A stretch of DNA of 43,697 nucleotides from CAZDIO01 sp964505555. Lineage in GTDB: Bacteria; Bdellovibrionota_C; UBA2361; SZUA-149; CAZDIO01. The stretch spans positions 1 to 43,697 of the forward strand of contig CAZDIO010000151.1 of the NCBI GenBank assembly GCA_964505555.1, read 5' to 3'. The notes below the pieces were generated by a model. The model made no database searches. It saw only the letters and a list, made by a program, of their open reading frames with translations, and was not told the origin of the DNA. This document shows, one piece after another, positions 7,246 to 15,155 of the stretch; position 1 is the stretch's first letter; the number at the start of each line of letters is the position of its first letter. Both the position numbers and the translations under genes were made by a program.

Positions 7246-8745
7246 ATGTCTGATTACGTGATGGTTACAAAAAGAAAACTTGTCATAGCGGTATCCTCCT
7301 TAATTGTTGCCGTTTTTCTTGCAGCGAACCTTGTTCATCAGGTCGCAGCGAAAGAGAATCCAATTAGCGATACCTATGCATCGCTTAAAACTTTTACCGA
7401 TGTTCTTGGGTTGGTTCAAAAAAATTATGTCGAAGAGGTGAAGATAGGCTCCCTTGTTGAAGGGGCGGTAAAAGGGATGCTTCTTACCCTTGATCCCCAC
7501 AGTAGTTATCTTGCACCTGACATGTATAAAGATCTGAAAGTTGAAACGAAAGGTGAGTTCGGGGGATTAGGAATAGAGATCACTATTAAGAACAGTCTTC
7601 TTACGGTTGTTGCTGCTATTGAGGGAACACCTGCGGAGCGATCGGGATTAAAGACCGGGGATCAAATTATTAAAATCGGCGATGATTTTACAAGAGATAT
7701 GACCCTTGTTGATGCGGTGAAGATGATGCGTGGACCAAAAGGAAGTCCGATTACCCTCTCTATCCACCGTGAGGGGAAGGCCGGGCTTCTTCCGATTACC
7801 GTTATTCGTGACATTATTAAGGTAAAAAGCGTTTATTACCGGATGCTCGATGAGGGGTTTGGTTGGATTCGGCTTGCTCAGTTTCAGGAAAACTCCTCAA
7901 AGGAATTTCTTGATGCCCTTCGTGATCTTGGGAAGAAAGTTCCAGGAAAGAAACTCCATGGTTTGGTGATTGACCTTCGAAATAATCCGGGAGGGCTGCT
8001 TACTGAGGCGATTCGTGTTGCCGATCTGTTTTTAAAAGAAGGGGTTATCGTCTATACGGATGGTCGTTTAGAAAGTCAGAAGCAAAAGTATTTTGCTCAT
8101 GATGATGGAGAAGAACCCGAATATCCTCTCGTTGTTCTGATTAATGGTGGTTCCGCCTCAGCATCAGAGATCGTCTCTGGAGCTCTTCAAGATGATGGTC
8201 GTGCATTAATTTTAGGAACGCAGAGTTTCGGAAAAGGTTCGGTGCAAACGATACTCCCGATGGATGATGGGGCTGCGTTACGACTCACTACAGCACTCTA
8301 TTACACAAAGAGTGGCCGCTCGATTCAAGCACAGGGAATTACCCCTGATATTAAAGTTTCTGCAAAGCGTTTCCCGGGGGATTTTGAAGAGGTGCTTGAG
8401 GGGGGAGAAGAGGTAGAGACAAAAGAGAAAGATCTTCCAGGTGCGTTTAAAAATCCTACTTCAAAAAGTAAAGAACAAAAAGAAGAGCTAGAAAAGGCGC
8501 CTCCGCCAGAAGGAGAGAAAGGCTCAGAGCATAAAAAAGAGTCTCCTCAGAAGCAAAAAGACAACCAGGTAAGCCAAGAAGAGCCACCGACAATGAGTTC
8601 ACGAGAAGCAATGGGTGCGCCGCTTGATAAGGTGCTGAAAGAAGATCCACAGTTAGAGCAGGCGCTTAGACTTTTAAAAAGTTGGCGTGTTTTTAAGAAG
8701 GCACCTCTCGTAGAAGCACGAGAGGCTTCTCTTCCTTCAAGCTAG
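7246..8745 (+). CDS. ctpA: Carboxyl-terminal processing protease, S41 family
   Basis: Periplasmic or membrane-anchored serine protease that trims or degrades proteins from their C-terminus, often cell-wall hydrolases. An N-terminal hydrophobic segment (11-31) serves as signal or anchor. The PDZ domain is at about 95-185 (GGLGIEI at 106-112), and the protease core follows with FQENSSKEF, DLRNNPGG (243-250), the serine loop GGSASASE (301-308) and the catalytic lysine K330 in FGKGSVQT. The C-terminal part (about 380-460) is a highly charged Glu/Lys/Pro-rich linker, followed by a short conserved-looking tail; total length (499) is above the usual 400-450. No clear ribosome binding site precedes ATG 7246; ATG 7261 is an alternative. 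tlyA starts 17 bases after it. Confidence 0.93.
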   Translation: MSDYVMVTKRKLVIAVSSLIVAVFLAANLVHQVAAKENPISDTYASLKTFTDVLGLVQKNYVEEVKIGSLVEGAVKGMLLTLDPHSSYLAPDMYKDLKVETKGEFGGLGIEITIKNSLLTVVAAIEGTPAERSGLKTGDQIIKIGDDFTRDMTLVDAVKMMRGPKGSPITLSIHREGKAGLLPITVIRDIIKVKSVYYRMLDEGFGWIRLAQFQENSSKEFLDALRDLGKKVPGKKLHGLVIDLRNNPGGLLTEAIRVADLFLKEGVIVYTDGRLESQKQKYFAHDDGEEPEYPLVVLINGGSASASEIVSGALQDDGRALILGTQSFGKGSVQTILPMDDGAALRLTTALYYTKSGRSIQAQGITPDIKVSAKRFPGDFEEVLEGGEEVETKEKDLPGAFKNPTSKSKEQKEELEKAPPPEGEKGSEHKKESPQKQKDNQVSQEEPPTMSSREAMGAPLDKVLKEDPQLEQALRLLKSWRVFKKAPLVEAREASLPSS

Positions 8746-8761
8746 CGCTCTTAATCTCTCT

Positions 8762-9502
8762 ATGTCAAAGAAACGGGAACGTCTTGACGAGCTTCTTGTT
8801 CGTCTAGGATTAGCATCGAATCGAACCAAAGCGGCAGCGCAGATTCTCTCTGGGAACATTCTTGTCAATGAGGTACCAGTTACGAAAGCTGGAGCTACGG
8901 TGCCTCTTGAGGCGGTGGTTCGATTCCGAGAACCTCCCGCGCTCTATGTGAGTCGGGGTGGAGAGAAGCTTGCTGGTGCGCTGCTACATTTTCAAATATC
9001 ACTTCAAGACGTTGTGGCTATTGATGTTGGAGCTTCAACGGGTGGTTTTACCGACTGCATGCTAGCGCAGGGGGCAAGGCGCGTGTATGCGATTGATGTT
9101 GGGTACAATCAACTTGATTTTAAGCTTCGTCAGGATGAACGGGTGGTGGTGTTTGAAAAAACACATGCACGAGACCTTCCTTCCTTAACGTTATCTCCTC
9201 TGCCAACTTTTGGAACGATTGATGTGAGTTTTATTAGTTTAACCAAAGTGCTCCCTCCGGTGATTACGGTGCTTTCTCGACCATGTTCACTTCTTGTTCT
9301 AGTAAAGCCGCAGTTTGAGCTTGGTCGAGAGTTTGTTGGGAAGGGTGGGGTGGTAAAACCGGAGATGGGAATGTTGGCAGTAAAAAGCGTCGAGGAGTTT
9401 TCTCAAAAACTTGGTTTGGTTTCTAAGGGAAGTGTCCCTTCAGTTCTAAAAGGAGCAAAAAAGGGAAATCAGGAGCATTTTCTTCTTCTGCATTTAAGTT
9501 AA
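8762..9502 (+). CDS. tlyA: TlyA-family rRNA 2'-O-methyltransferase
   Basis: Cytoplasmic S-adenosylmethionine-dependent methyltransferase of the TlyA (FtsJ-like) family, which in characterised members methylates cytidines of 16S and 23S rRNA. An S4 RNA-binding domain is at residues 5-65 (RLDELLVRLGLASNRTKA); the Rossmann methyltransferase domain follows with the SAM motif VVAIDVGASTGGFTD, acidic IDVG, IDVSFISL and LVKPQFE. YVSRGGEKL carries the first catalytic lysine. The 246-residue length is normal. Last member of the co-directional run that starts at alr. Often annotated as haemolysin A, a historical misnomer. Confidence 0.93.
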   Translation: MSKKRERLDELLVRLGLASNRTKAAAQILSGNILVNEVPVTKAGATVPLEAVVRFREPPALYVSRGGEKLAGALLHFQISLQDVVAIDVGASTGGFTDCMLAQGARRVYAIDVGYNQLDFKLRQDERVVVFEKTHARDLPSLTLSPLPTFGTIDVSFISLTKVLPPVITVLSRPCSLLVLVKPQFELGREFVGKGGVVKPEMGMLAVKSVEEFSQKLGLVSKGSVPSVLKGAKKGNQEHFLLLHLS

Positions 9503-9624
9503 ACTAAGCGTCGGTTTTTATGCTTATACGGTTAAATGAGGGCCAGATCCGCCTAATTTAAATCATGTTTCTGCGCTAACGATAATCCTAAAATCTGCCG
9601 ATTAATAACTTGAGGCTTTCTATC

Positions 9625-9653
9625 TTAACAAGCGTACTCCGCTAACGTATAAT
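9625..9653 (+). promoter_or_regulatory. Near-consensus sigma-70 promoter
   Basis: TTAACA (9625-9630, five of six) and a perfect TATAAT (9648-9653) are separated by exactly 17 bases. Transcription would start near 9660, giving a leader of about 17 bases before the ATG at 9677 with ribosome site AGAGGT. Confidence 0.8.
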
Positions 9654-9676
9654 AGGGGTAGGTTGTAGAGGTTATT

Positions 9677-10084
9677 ATGGGAAAGCTTTCAATAGGTTAC
9701 TCGGATATGAACTTAGAAGATTATATTCGACTTTCACTAGATCTTGATCGTGCTGGTCTTGTCTGGCATCCAGAGATCGGCGATGAGGTTGCTGAGCGTG
9801 TAACGCTGAGTAGAATTGCAATCCTCGTTGATCCTCAGGGCCTTACCCCAAAAGAGCTCAGAGCAAGTTTCTTGTGGCTTCCTTCGGTGGAGCAACTTGT
9901 TCAGCAACTCGAAGCAAGAGAGGCTTTTATTTATCATGCTGGTGTGACCAATGCGCTCATTTATGAAGCGGTAGTCAAAACACCAGGAGGGATGGTTGAG
10001 ACTCATGCTGCCTCACTACGAACTGCCTTTGGTCAGGCACTTCGTGAGGTGCTCTCCTCCTCCGCAGTGGAAACTATCCACTAG
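9677..10084 (+). CDS. Unrecognised 135-residue cytoplasmic protein
   Basis: I do not recognise the family. The product is soluble, with no signal peptide or membrane segment. Residues 1-50 are acidic and helical; the conserved-looking core is around 65-130 (LWLPSVEQLVQQLEAREAFIYHAG, then an alternating hydrophobic strand and a C-terminal helix FGQALREVL). It has its own near-consensus promoter (9625-9653) and the ribosome site AGAGGT four bases before the ATG, so it should be well expressed. It ends eight bases from the convergent dedA gene. Confidence 0.75.
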   Translation: MGKLSIGYSDMNLEDYIRLSLDLDRAGLVWHPEIGDEVAERVTLSRIAILVDPQGLTPKELRASFLWLPSVEQLVQQLEAREAFIYHAGVTNALIYEAVVKTPGGMVETHAASLRTAFGQALREVLSSSAVETIH

Positions 10085-10091
10085 TCTAAGC

Positions 10092-10853
10092 TTAACGCTC
10101 CGATTTGAAGGTTCGTGCTTCCTCTAAATTGTTAACTTCTTTGGGGATTGAATCTGAAAGACGGATTTCCGAGGCTTCTCCTTCAGATGGAAGGTCTACT
10201 ATTGTGCTCTTCGTCGTATCTTCTTTGCGAAACACTCTTCGAATCTGTCGGTTTAGAAGGTACATAAGACAGATAATCGCGACAAGACCAATCACATAAT
10301 AATGGGCCTGCTTAGCGACATGGCTGATCATTTCCGGGGTGAGGGATTGGCCAAGGATCGTTCCTAACCAAATCATCAAACTGACACTAACAAATGCAGC
10401 AATGGCGTCTGCTAAAAAAAACTCAAAAAATGGAATACGCAACGCTCCTGCGGTAATAAAAGTAACACTGCGAATAGGAAAGAGATGTCGACCGATAAAT
10501 ATGTACAAAAGCCGCCGTTTTCTCAGTCCTTCACGAACTTCATTGACTTTGTCTTCAGTAATTGAAGGAAAAAATGGAGATTTTGTTCCTGCCTCTAAAA
10601 GACGTTGTCCAAAGTGATGACCAACAAAGAACATAATCTGGTCGCCAACCATAACGCCGAGATAACAGATAAGAAATATAATATGAAAAGAAACGATCTC
10701 TTTTGAGGCGGCCACACCACCAAGAAGAATCGGCAGATCTTCAGGTATAGGGAAACCAAACCCACCTAAAATGAGAAGTACAAAAACAGTTATCTGAACA
10801 ACAAAACCATTGTCGCTCGCTAACCAACGGATGATATCTTGCTCAACACCCAT
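10092..10853 (-). CDS. DedA-family membrane protein
   Basis: Inner-membrane protein of the DedA/SNARE-associated (VTT) family, in characterised members linked to recycling of lipid carriers and membrane homeostasis. The 253 residues show FGFPIPEDLPILLGG (32-46), the family's re-entrant loop, then GDQIMFFVGHHFGQRLL and FIGRHLFPIRSVTFITAGALRIPFFEFFLAD, including the conserved arginines and the F/GR pattern. Five or six hydrophobic segments are visible; the last (about 180-203) is followed by a charged cytoplasmic tail of 50 residues. It is convergent with the small gene at 9677 and stands alone. Confidence 0.9.
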   Translation of the reverse strand: MGVEQDIIRWLASDNGFVVQITVFVLLILGGFGFPIPEDLPILLGGVAASKEIVSFHIIFLICYLGVMVGDQIMFFVGHHFGQRLLEAGTKSPFFPSITEDKVNEVREGLRKRRLLYIFIGRHLFPIRSVTFITAGALRIPFFEFFLADAIAAFVSVSLMIWLGTILGQSLTPEMISHVAKQAHYYVIGLVAIICLMYLLNRQIRRVFRKEDTTKSTIVDLPSEGEASEIRLSDSIPKEVNNLEEARTFKSER

Positions 10854-11156
10854 ATTCCGGATCGTTACATTTGAATTGATTCAACTGCTTTAACACACCT
10901 CCAAAAAAGCGGAAAGTAGGTGACTACTACCTCTAATCAGCTCAGGCCCACTAAAACAATAGCCTCCCCTCCGATGTCATTTTAGATAGGTAGCAGAAGC
11001 CCCTGTCGTTGCGAGCGAAGCGAAGCAATCTCGAACATTTTAGCAGCTATGAGATTGCTTCGCTTCGCTCGCAACGACAGGAGACGATTCTTTTGCTACC
11101 CTTAAAGCAGAACGGCTCTAGGGGCGATATTTCCCAGGGAAAGAGTTCTGAGATAA
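10854..11156. other. Intergenic stretch with palindrome, no gene
   Basis: Between two genes read leftward. It contains the family A palindrome and its extended arms (about 10990-11101). A small frame at 11009-11227 only translates the palindrome. No convincing terminator is visible for the HDOD gene on its right. Confidence 0.6.
11002..11081. repeat. Palindrome family A, complete copy
   Basis: Arms CCTGTCGTTGCGAGCG and its complement, each continuing into a purine-rich AAGCGAAGCAATCTCG stretch, enclose a loop of about 16 bases. Pairing continues outwards: GGTAGCA at 10988 and TGCTACC at 11095 face each other, so the whole unit is about 112 bp. Confidence 0.85.
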
Positions 11157-12623
11157 TCAACTTCCCACTAACGCTTGATCAAGAAGTTCTACGAGCATCT
11201 GCAAAGCATGCTCTTTTTGTCGTGTAAGCCCAAGATCTTGTTTATTGATACAATCCGCATAAATGACCCCTACCGTGGTGCTCGAGACTCCGATTGGGAG
11301 TGCCGCACAGGGTGAGCCATCGGGAAATATCGGCTCACCTGAAGTTGTTAACGAGGAGTTTTGAAAAGCCGCAATATCACAAGCGGTTTCATTCCCTAAG
11401 AGCTTTCGCCAGATCTGTTTAGGATCTATTCCATTTCCAAGAGCCATTTTCCCACAGAGAGATTGGTGAGATATGTCACTTAAGAGTAAGACTACCCGTT
11501 CAAATTCAAGTCCAAAGGCGAGAGTCTCCATAACGGAACTGATAATACTCGACATCGGTTGCTGATCGTCGATCTCTTGTCTGATTTCCTTGATGTAGCT
11601 ATGGAACTTCTCTTCAAATGAGAGTTCAGTATTTGTTGCCTCTTCATCCGTGAAAGCTTCTGATTCAAGGTAGTCAGGAAGAGTTAAGAAACCCATCTCC
11701 ACAAGCTTGCAATGCTCGCGGAATTGATAGGGAAGATCCTCAACAAGAAAACGGAGATCTTCAAGTTCATATCCTGACGTAGTGCTGAGCTTCTTTAAAG
11801 AAACCATTAACTGAGCAGCTGAGGTATGAGTAAGAATCAATGAGGCAAGTTCATTTGCTGCTGCAATTGCTGAGGCGAGCATCGAGTTTGGTCCCGATTG
11901 CGATCGGTCCTGATAGGGGCGGTGTGCTTCAATAAGAATATCGCGGTAGTATTGGGGGATGTCGAGACCCTCAACCACAACAAGATTTAGATCTAACTGA
12001 TCAATTCCAATAATCTCTGTTAAGCTTTGGGTAAGTGAGAGATGGTTTGTTGCAGCGCGTTTTGCGGCTGTTTCATACGCTTGCGGAAAGTAATAGCCAA
12101 GGAGCAAGTTACCAAGGTTAAAAAACGTTGCGGCCAGATATCCTCGTTCACTGTAGCCCTGTTGTGCATGCCCACGCTCATTATTTTCGGCAACAAGGTC
12201 CGAGGTAAGCAGCGCGGTAATAATGCTCTTCTTTAAATTTTCAGCAAAGATGCCACCCCGTTTCGCTGTAGGCACAAAACGTTGCATGAGGATCAATCCT
12301 GCACAAAGGTCGGCCAAAGGACGCATGCCAATTTGGATTACCGCCTGGGTGATCGTCATGATCGGTTGTGCATGATGGTAGAAGGCGCTGTTTACGAGGT
12401 GCAGGACCCGAGTTCCAAGAGATGGCTCACGAAGGATCAGGTCGGTAATTCGATGAACCGGAGTGTTGGGATCGTTTGTTAGAGCACGAAGTTCAGAAAC
12501 TACCCGTGCACGAACCGGAAAATCACCGTCTGCTTGTAAGGCCGAGCGGAGTTTTTTTAAAACAAGTTCCGGTCCCTCACTGGAAAAGTCGGTTACCTCA
12601 AATGGAGGAGGGTGCTGTTTCAT
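11157..12623 (-). CDS. HDOD-domain signalling protein with C-terminal GAF-like region
   Basis: HDOD domains are catalytically silent relatives of HD phosphohydrolases used as scaffolds in bacterial signalling. The HDOD core spans about residues 25-240, with the family signature ILREPSLGTRVLHLVNSAFY (63-82), the TITQAVIQIGMRPL helix and GNLLLGYYFP. Residues 240-330 are a helical linker; about 335-485 look like a GAF-type sensor domain (FGLEFERVVLLLSD and PIGVSSTTVGVIYAD). No GGDEF, EAL or HTH is present. It starts seven bases after the hybrid kinase stop codon, so it is very probably the partner or output of that kinase. ATG 12623. Confidence 0.88.
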   Translation of the reverse strand: MKQHPPPFEVTDFSSEGPELVLKKLRSALQADGDFPVRARVVSELRALTNDPNTPVHRITDLILREPSLGTRVLHLVNSAFYHHAQPIMTITQAVIQIGMRPLADLCAGLILMQRFVPTAKRGGIFAENLKKSIITALLTSDLVAENNERGHAQQGYSERGYLAATFFNLGNLLLGYYFPQAYETAAKRAATNHLSLTQSLTEIIGIDQLDLNLVVVEGLDIPQYYRDILIEAHRPYQDRSQSGPNSMLASAIAAANELASLILTHTSAAQLMVSLKKLSTTSGYELEDLRFLVEDLPYQFREHCKLVEMGFLTLPDYLESEAFTDEEATNTELSFEEKFHSYIKEIRQEIDDQQPMSSIISSVMETLAFGLEFERVVLLLSDISHQSLCGKMALGNGIDPKQIWRKLLGNETACDIAAFQNSSLTTSGEPIFPDGSPCAALPIGVSSTTVGVIYADCINKQDLGLTRQKEHALQMLVELLDQALVGS

Positions 12624-12630
12624 AGTTCAC

Positions 12631-14856
12631 CTATCGATGGAGCATTACCGGAGCGTTAATTGCCGAAGCCGTTGTCAGGTGGCGAATTGTTTGTAGAATT
12701 TCATTTGGTCGAAAAGGCTTTGTTACAAAAAATGAAGCGCCATGACTCATCGCCTGCTCATGATCGGTATGAAAAGCACAAGCACTAACGACAATCAGTG
12801 GCATCGTGCACAGTGGCTCATCGCAATGCTTTCGAAAATATTCAAGGAGATCAAGGCCGCTCTCTCCGGGCATGGCGAGGTCAATGAGTGCTGCATCAAG
12901 GGAAGTTTTGTTCGCGATTTTTTTTGCTTCTGTGACATTGTAGGCAAGATAGACGTTGCCGCCAGCTTTTGTGATAATCGTTTCGAGCACCTCACAAGTA
13001 GGACGGCTATCATCAACAACGAGGATATTGAGCCCATCGAGTCGCCATTTGCTGTAGGTAAGCTCACGCTCTTCACCGGAGGTGTCTTGATCTTCTGAGA
13101 TTGCGCTCCCCTCAGCAAGGGGAACAAGCACCCAAAATGTTGAGCCTTTGCCCACTTCGCTCTCAAGACCGATTTTTCCACCGTTAAGCTCGGTTAAACG
13201 TTTTGTAAGGGAGAGACCGATCCCGGTGCCTACTTGTTTTCGACTATAACTATCATCTCCTCGTTCAAAGCGTTCAAAAATCTTACTGATCTGTGTTTGA
13301 GAGATCCCCACTCCGGTATCTCTGACGCTGATCTTTGCCTTATCTCCAACAATTTCTGCTGCCAAGGAAACACTTCCTCCGGGTTGGGTGTATTTTACGG
13401 CGTTAGACATGAGGTTAATAAGAGTTTGTCGAATATGTCGAGGATCGACCCAGAGGTGAACCAATTTGAGATTATCTTGTGAGGTTACGGGAATAAGTTT
13501 TACGTTTTTTCCTACGGCTGTTTGCAACATCAATTTAAAAACCTGTTCAAGAAGTGGGAGAAGCTCAACTTTTTTAGGTTCGGGATCTTCCTTTCCAGAC
13601 TCGATTCTTGAGATATTTAAAACATCGTCAATAAGTTCCTTCAGGTGCTCACAGGAGCGAGTAATTGCGGTGAGCGCATCTTTTTGTTTGTCGTTCACGT
13701 CACCAAAAACCCCATCGGCAAGGACACTTGAGTAGCCAATGATCGCGGTAAGGGGAGTTCGTAATTCATGGCTCATATTTGCTACAAACCGACTTTTTGC
13801 GCGGTTTGCTTCTTCGGCGGCGGCGCTCTGGATTGCTAAATCTGCGGTTCGTCTTTCAACGAGTTTTTCAAGCTCTTCATTGTAGGTAGTAAGTTTCTCT
13901 TGGGAGCGGGCGGTGGCAATCGCTACTGCGGCACCCTGAGCAAACTCTTCAATCATTGAGCTATCGTGTTCGGTAAGAGTGATCTGTTTTCTAAAACCGA
14001 TAACAAGCGCCCCGAGGGTCTCGCCACGGACTTCAATACTTGAGCAATGAATACAGGTGACGCCAAGATCTACAAAAAATTGCAGCCCATGATCGGCGTG
14101 TTGGGCGATATCGGGGATGGAAACAATTCCCCCCAAACGCATCGCTTGACCAAGCAGTGAGCTTCGTAAACCGATGCTTGCAGGCACCGCATCAGGAGCA
14201 ATCCCATAACTTCCATGCAGATGGAGGGTATCTCCAGCTTCGGTAAGAAGGAGTGTCAGAGAGCAATCTGCCGCAAAGCGAAACGCCGCTTCTCGAGCAA
14301 GGGCTCGGCAGATCCGTTGGAGTCCGACGTTTGAGGCGGTCAGTTGATTCAGTTCGTTGAGCACCTCAAGACGGTCCATATAGTGTCTTAACCGTGAGGA
14401 GAGTTTATGTCGTTCAAACACTACGCCAATAAAGTAGGCGATCTGTGAAAGACATTCCTGCACATGTACCCCCAGAGGGGTAGAAGCGGCAATACCGAGG
14501 GATCCCACCGGTGCGCCAAGACAGATGATGTCATTATACTGAAGGGAAGATTCCAGAGTTTCCTGATACGAGCGAGAGCTGCCATGAACGATTCGCCTTG
14601 CTGCTTTCTCTGTAGAGCTTGCACTTGGTTCGGGAATATCAACGTCCCCACTTTTTGCTGCCAAGGAGGATTGATAGGGCCCCTCTTTGACATCCGCAGG
14701 AAGATAGATCGCACTGGCTAACACCCCGGGTAGGGAGGCAGCAAAATCAGAAAGTGCCAGATACAGTTTGGAATACTCCTCCCCAGACTCCACGAGTGCG
14801 CGAAGTTTGTTCAGTGAATCATGAACGAGGGTATCTTGAGAGGTGATCTGTTCCAC
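12631..14856 (-). CDS. Hybrid sensor histidine kinase, GAF-HisKA-HATPase-receiver
   Basis: Soluble sensor kinase with no membrane segment. Residues 1-150 hold a first divergent sensor region, 165-320 a GAF domain, then a short coiled coil (320-350). The phosphoacceptor H363 lies in MSHELRTPLTAIIGY; the ATPase domain has the N-box LINLMSNAVKY, G1 DTGVGIS and G2 GTGIGLSLTK. A C-terminal receiver starts at NILVVDDSRPT, with phosphoacceptor D659 in ALIDLAMPG and the conserved lysine in FVTKPF. There is no transmitter to a transcription factor nearby; the next gene (seven bases on) is an HDOD protein. The start at 14856 is preceded by a leader with four 15-bp repeats (14884-14943). Confidence 0.93.
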   Translation of the reverse strand: MEQITSQDTLVHDSLNKLRALVESGEEYSKLYLALSDFAASLPGVLASAIYLPADVKEGPYQSSLAAKSGDVDIPEPSASSTEKAARRIVHGSSRSYQETLESSLQYNDIICLGAPVGSLGIAASTPLGVHVQECLSQIAYFIGVVFERHKLSSRLRHYMDRLEVLNELNQLTASNVGLQRICRALAREAAFRFAADCSLTLLLTEAGDTLHLHGSYGIAPDAVPASIGLRSSLLGQAMRLGGIVSIPDIAQHADHGLQFFVDLGVTCIHCSSIEVRGETLGALVIGFRKQITLTEHDSSMIEEFAQGAAVAIATARSQEKLTTYNEELEKLVERRTADLAIQSAAAEEANRAKSRFVANMSHELRTPLTAIIGYSSVLADGVFGDVNDKQKDALTAITRSCEHLKELIDDVLNISRIESGKEDPEPKKVELLPLLEQVFKLMLQTAVGKNVKLIPVTSQDNLKLVHLWVDPRHIRQTLINLMSNAVKYTQPGGSVSLAAEIVGDKAKISVRDTGVGISQTQISKIFERFERGDDSYSRKQVGTGIGLSLTKRLTELNGGKIGLESEVGKGSTFWVLVPLAEGSAISEDQDTSGEERELTYSKWRLDGLNILVVDDSRPTCEVLETIITKAGGNVYLAYNVTEAKKIANKTSLDAALIDLAMPGESGLDLLEYFRKHCDEPLCTMPLIVVSACAFHTDHEQAMSHGASFFVTKPFRPNEILQTIRHLTTASAINAPVMLHR

Positions 14857-14883
14857 TAGCGCTTCCTTACATGCTCGGTCGAC

Positions 14884-14943
14884 AACAGAGAGAAAAATAA
14901 CAGCGAGAAAGACAACAGGGAGAAAATCGACAGAAAGAAAGTT
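14884..14943. repeat. Four imperfect 15-bp direct repeats
   Basis: Units begin at 14884, 14899, 14914 and 14929 with the consensus AACAGNGAGAAAANN. On the transcribed (minus) strand they are pyrimidine-rich (TTTCTC-CTGTT) and lie 28-87 bases upstream of the hybrid kinase start codon. Confidence 0.7.
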
Positions 14944-15014
14944 CTTCTTGAGTGATAAATATCCGGTATTAAAGGCGTTTTAGCTGTATGTTAGCTGGGG
15001 AGCTAGGAAATTAT

Positions 15015-15105
15015 AAACACAGAGTTTCACAGGGTTACACAGAGTTAAGAGAACATAAGATAGGGTTTTCTCCCCCTCTGTGTAGCTCTGTAAAACTTTG
15101 TGTTC
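15015..15105. repeat. Palindrome family B, copy 2
   Basis: Left arm AAACACAGAGTTTCACAG and right arm ending CTGTAAAACTTTGTGTTC are imperfect inverted repeats around a centre near 15060, of the same design as copies at 5732-5864 and 30322-30405. It sits 50 bases past the putA stop codon. Confidence 0.85.
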
Positions 15106-15155
15106 AATCAAAGAACATTCGCAACAAAGAAAAGATTTGTAGTCTTGAACGAACG

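Larger units (their letters stand above)
14857..15155. other. Intergenic stretch with two kinds of repeat, no gene
   Basis: Between putA and the hybrid kinase, both read leftward. It contains a family B palindrome (15015-15105) and a four-unit direct repeat (14884-14943). The small rightward frame at 14988 only translates the palindrome. Confidence 0.6.

Noticed and set aside
11002..11081. A CRISPR repeat or IS end
   Set aside because: The four copies are tens of kilobases apart with no spacers, and no transposase gene lies next to any copy in this window.
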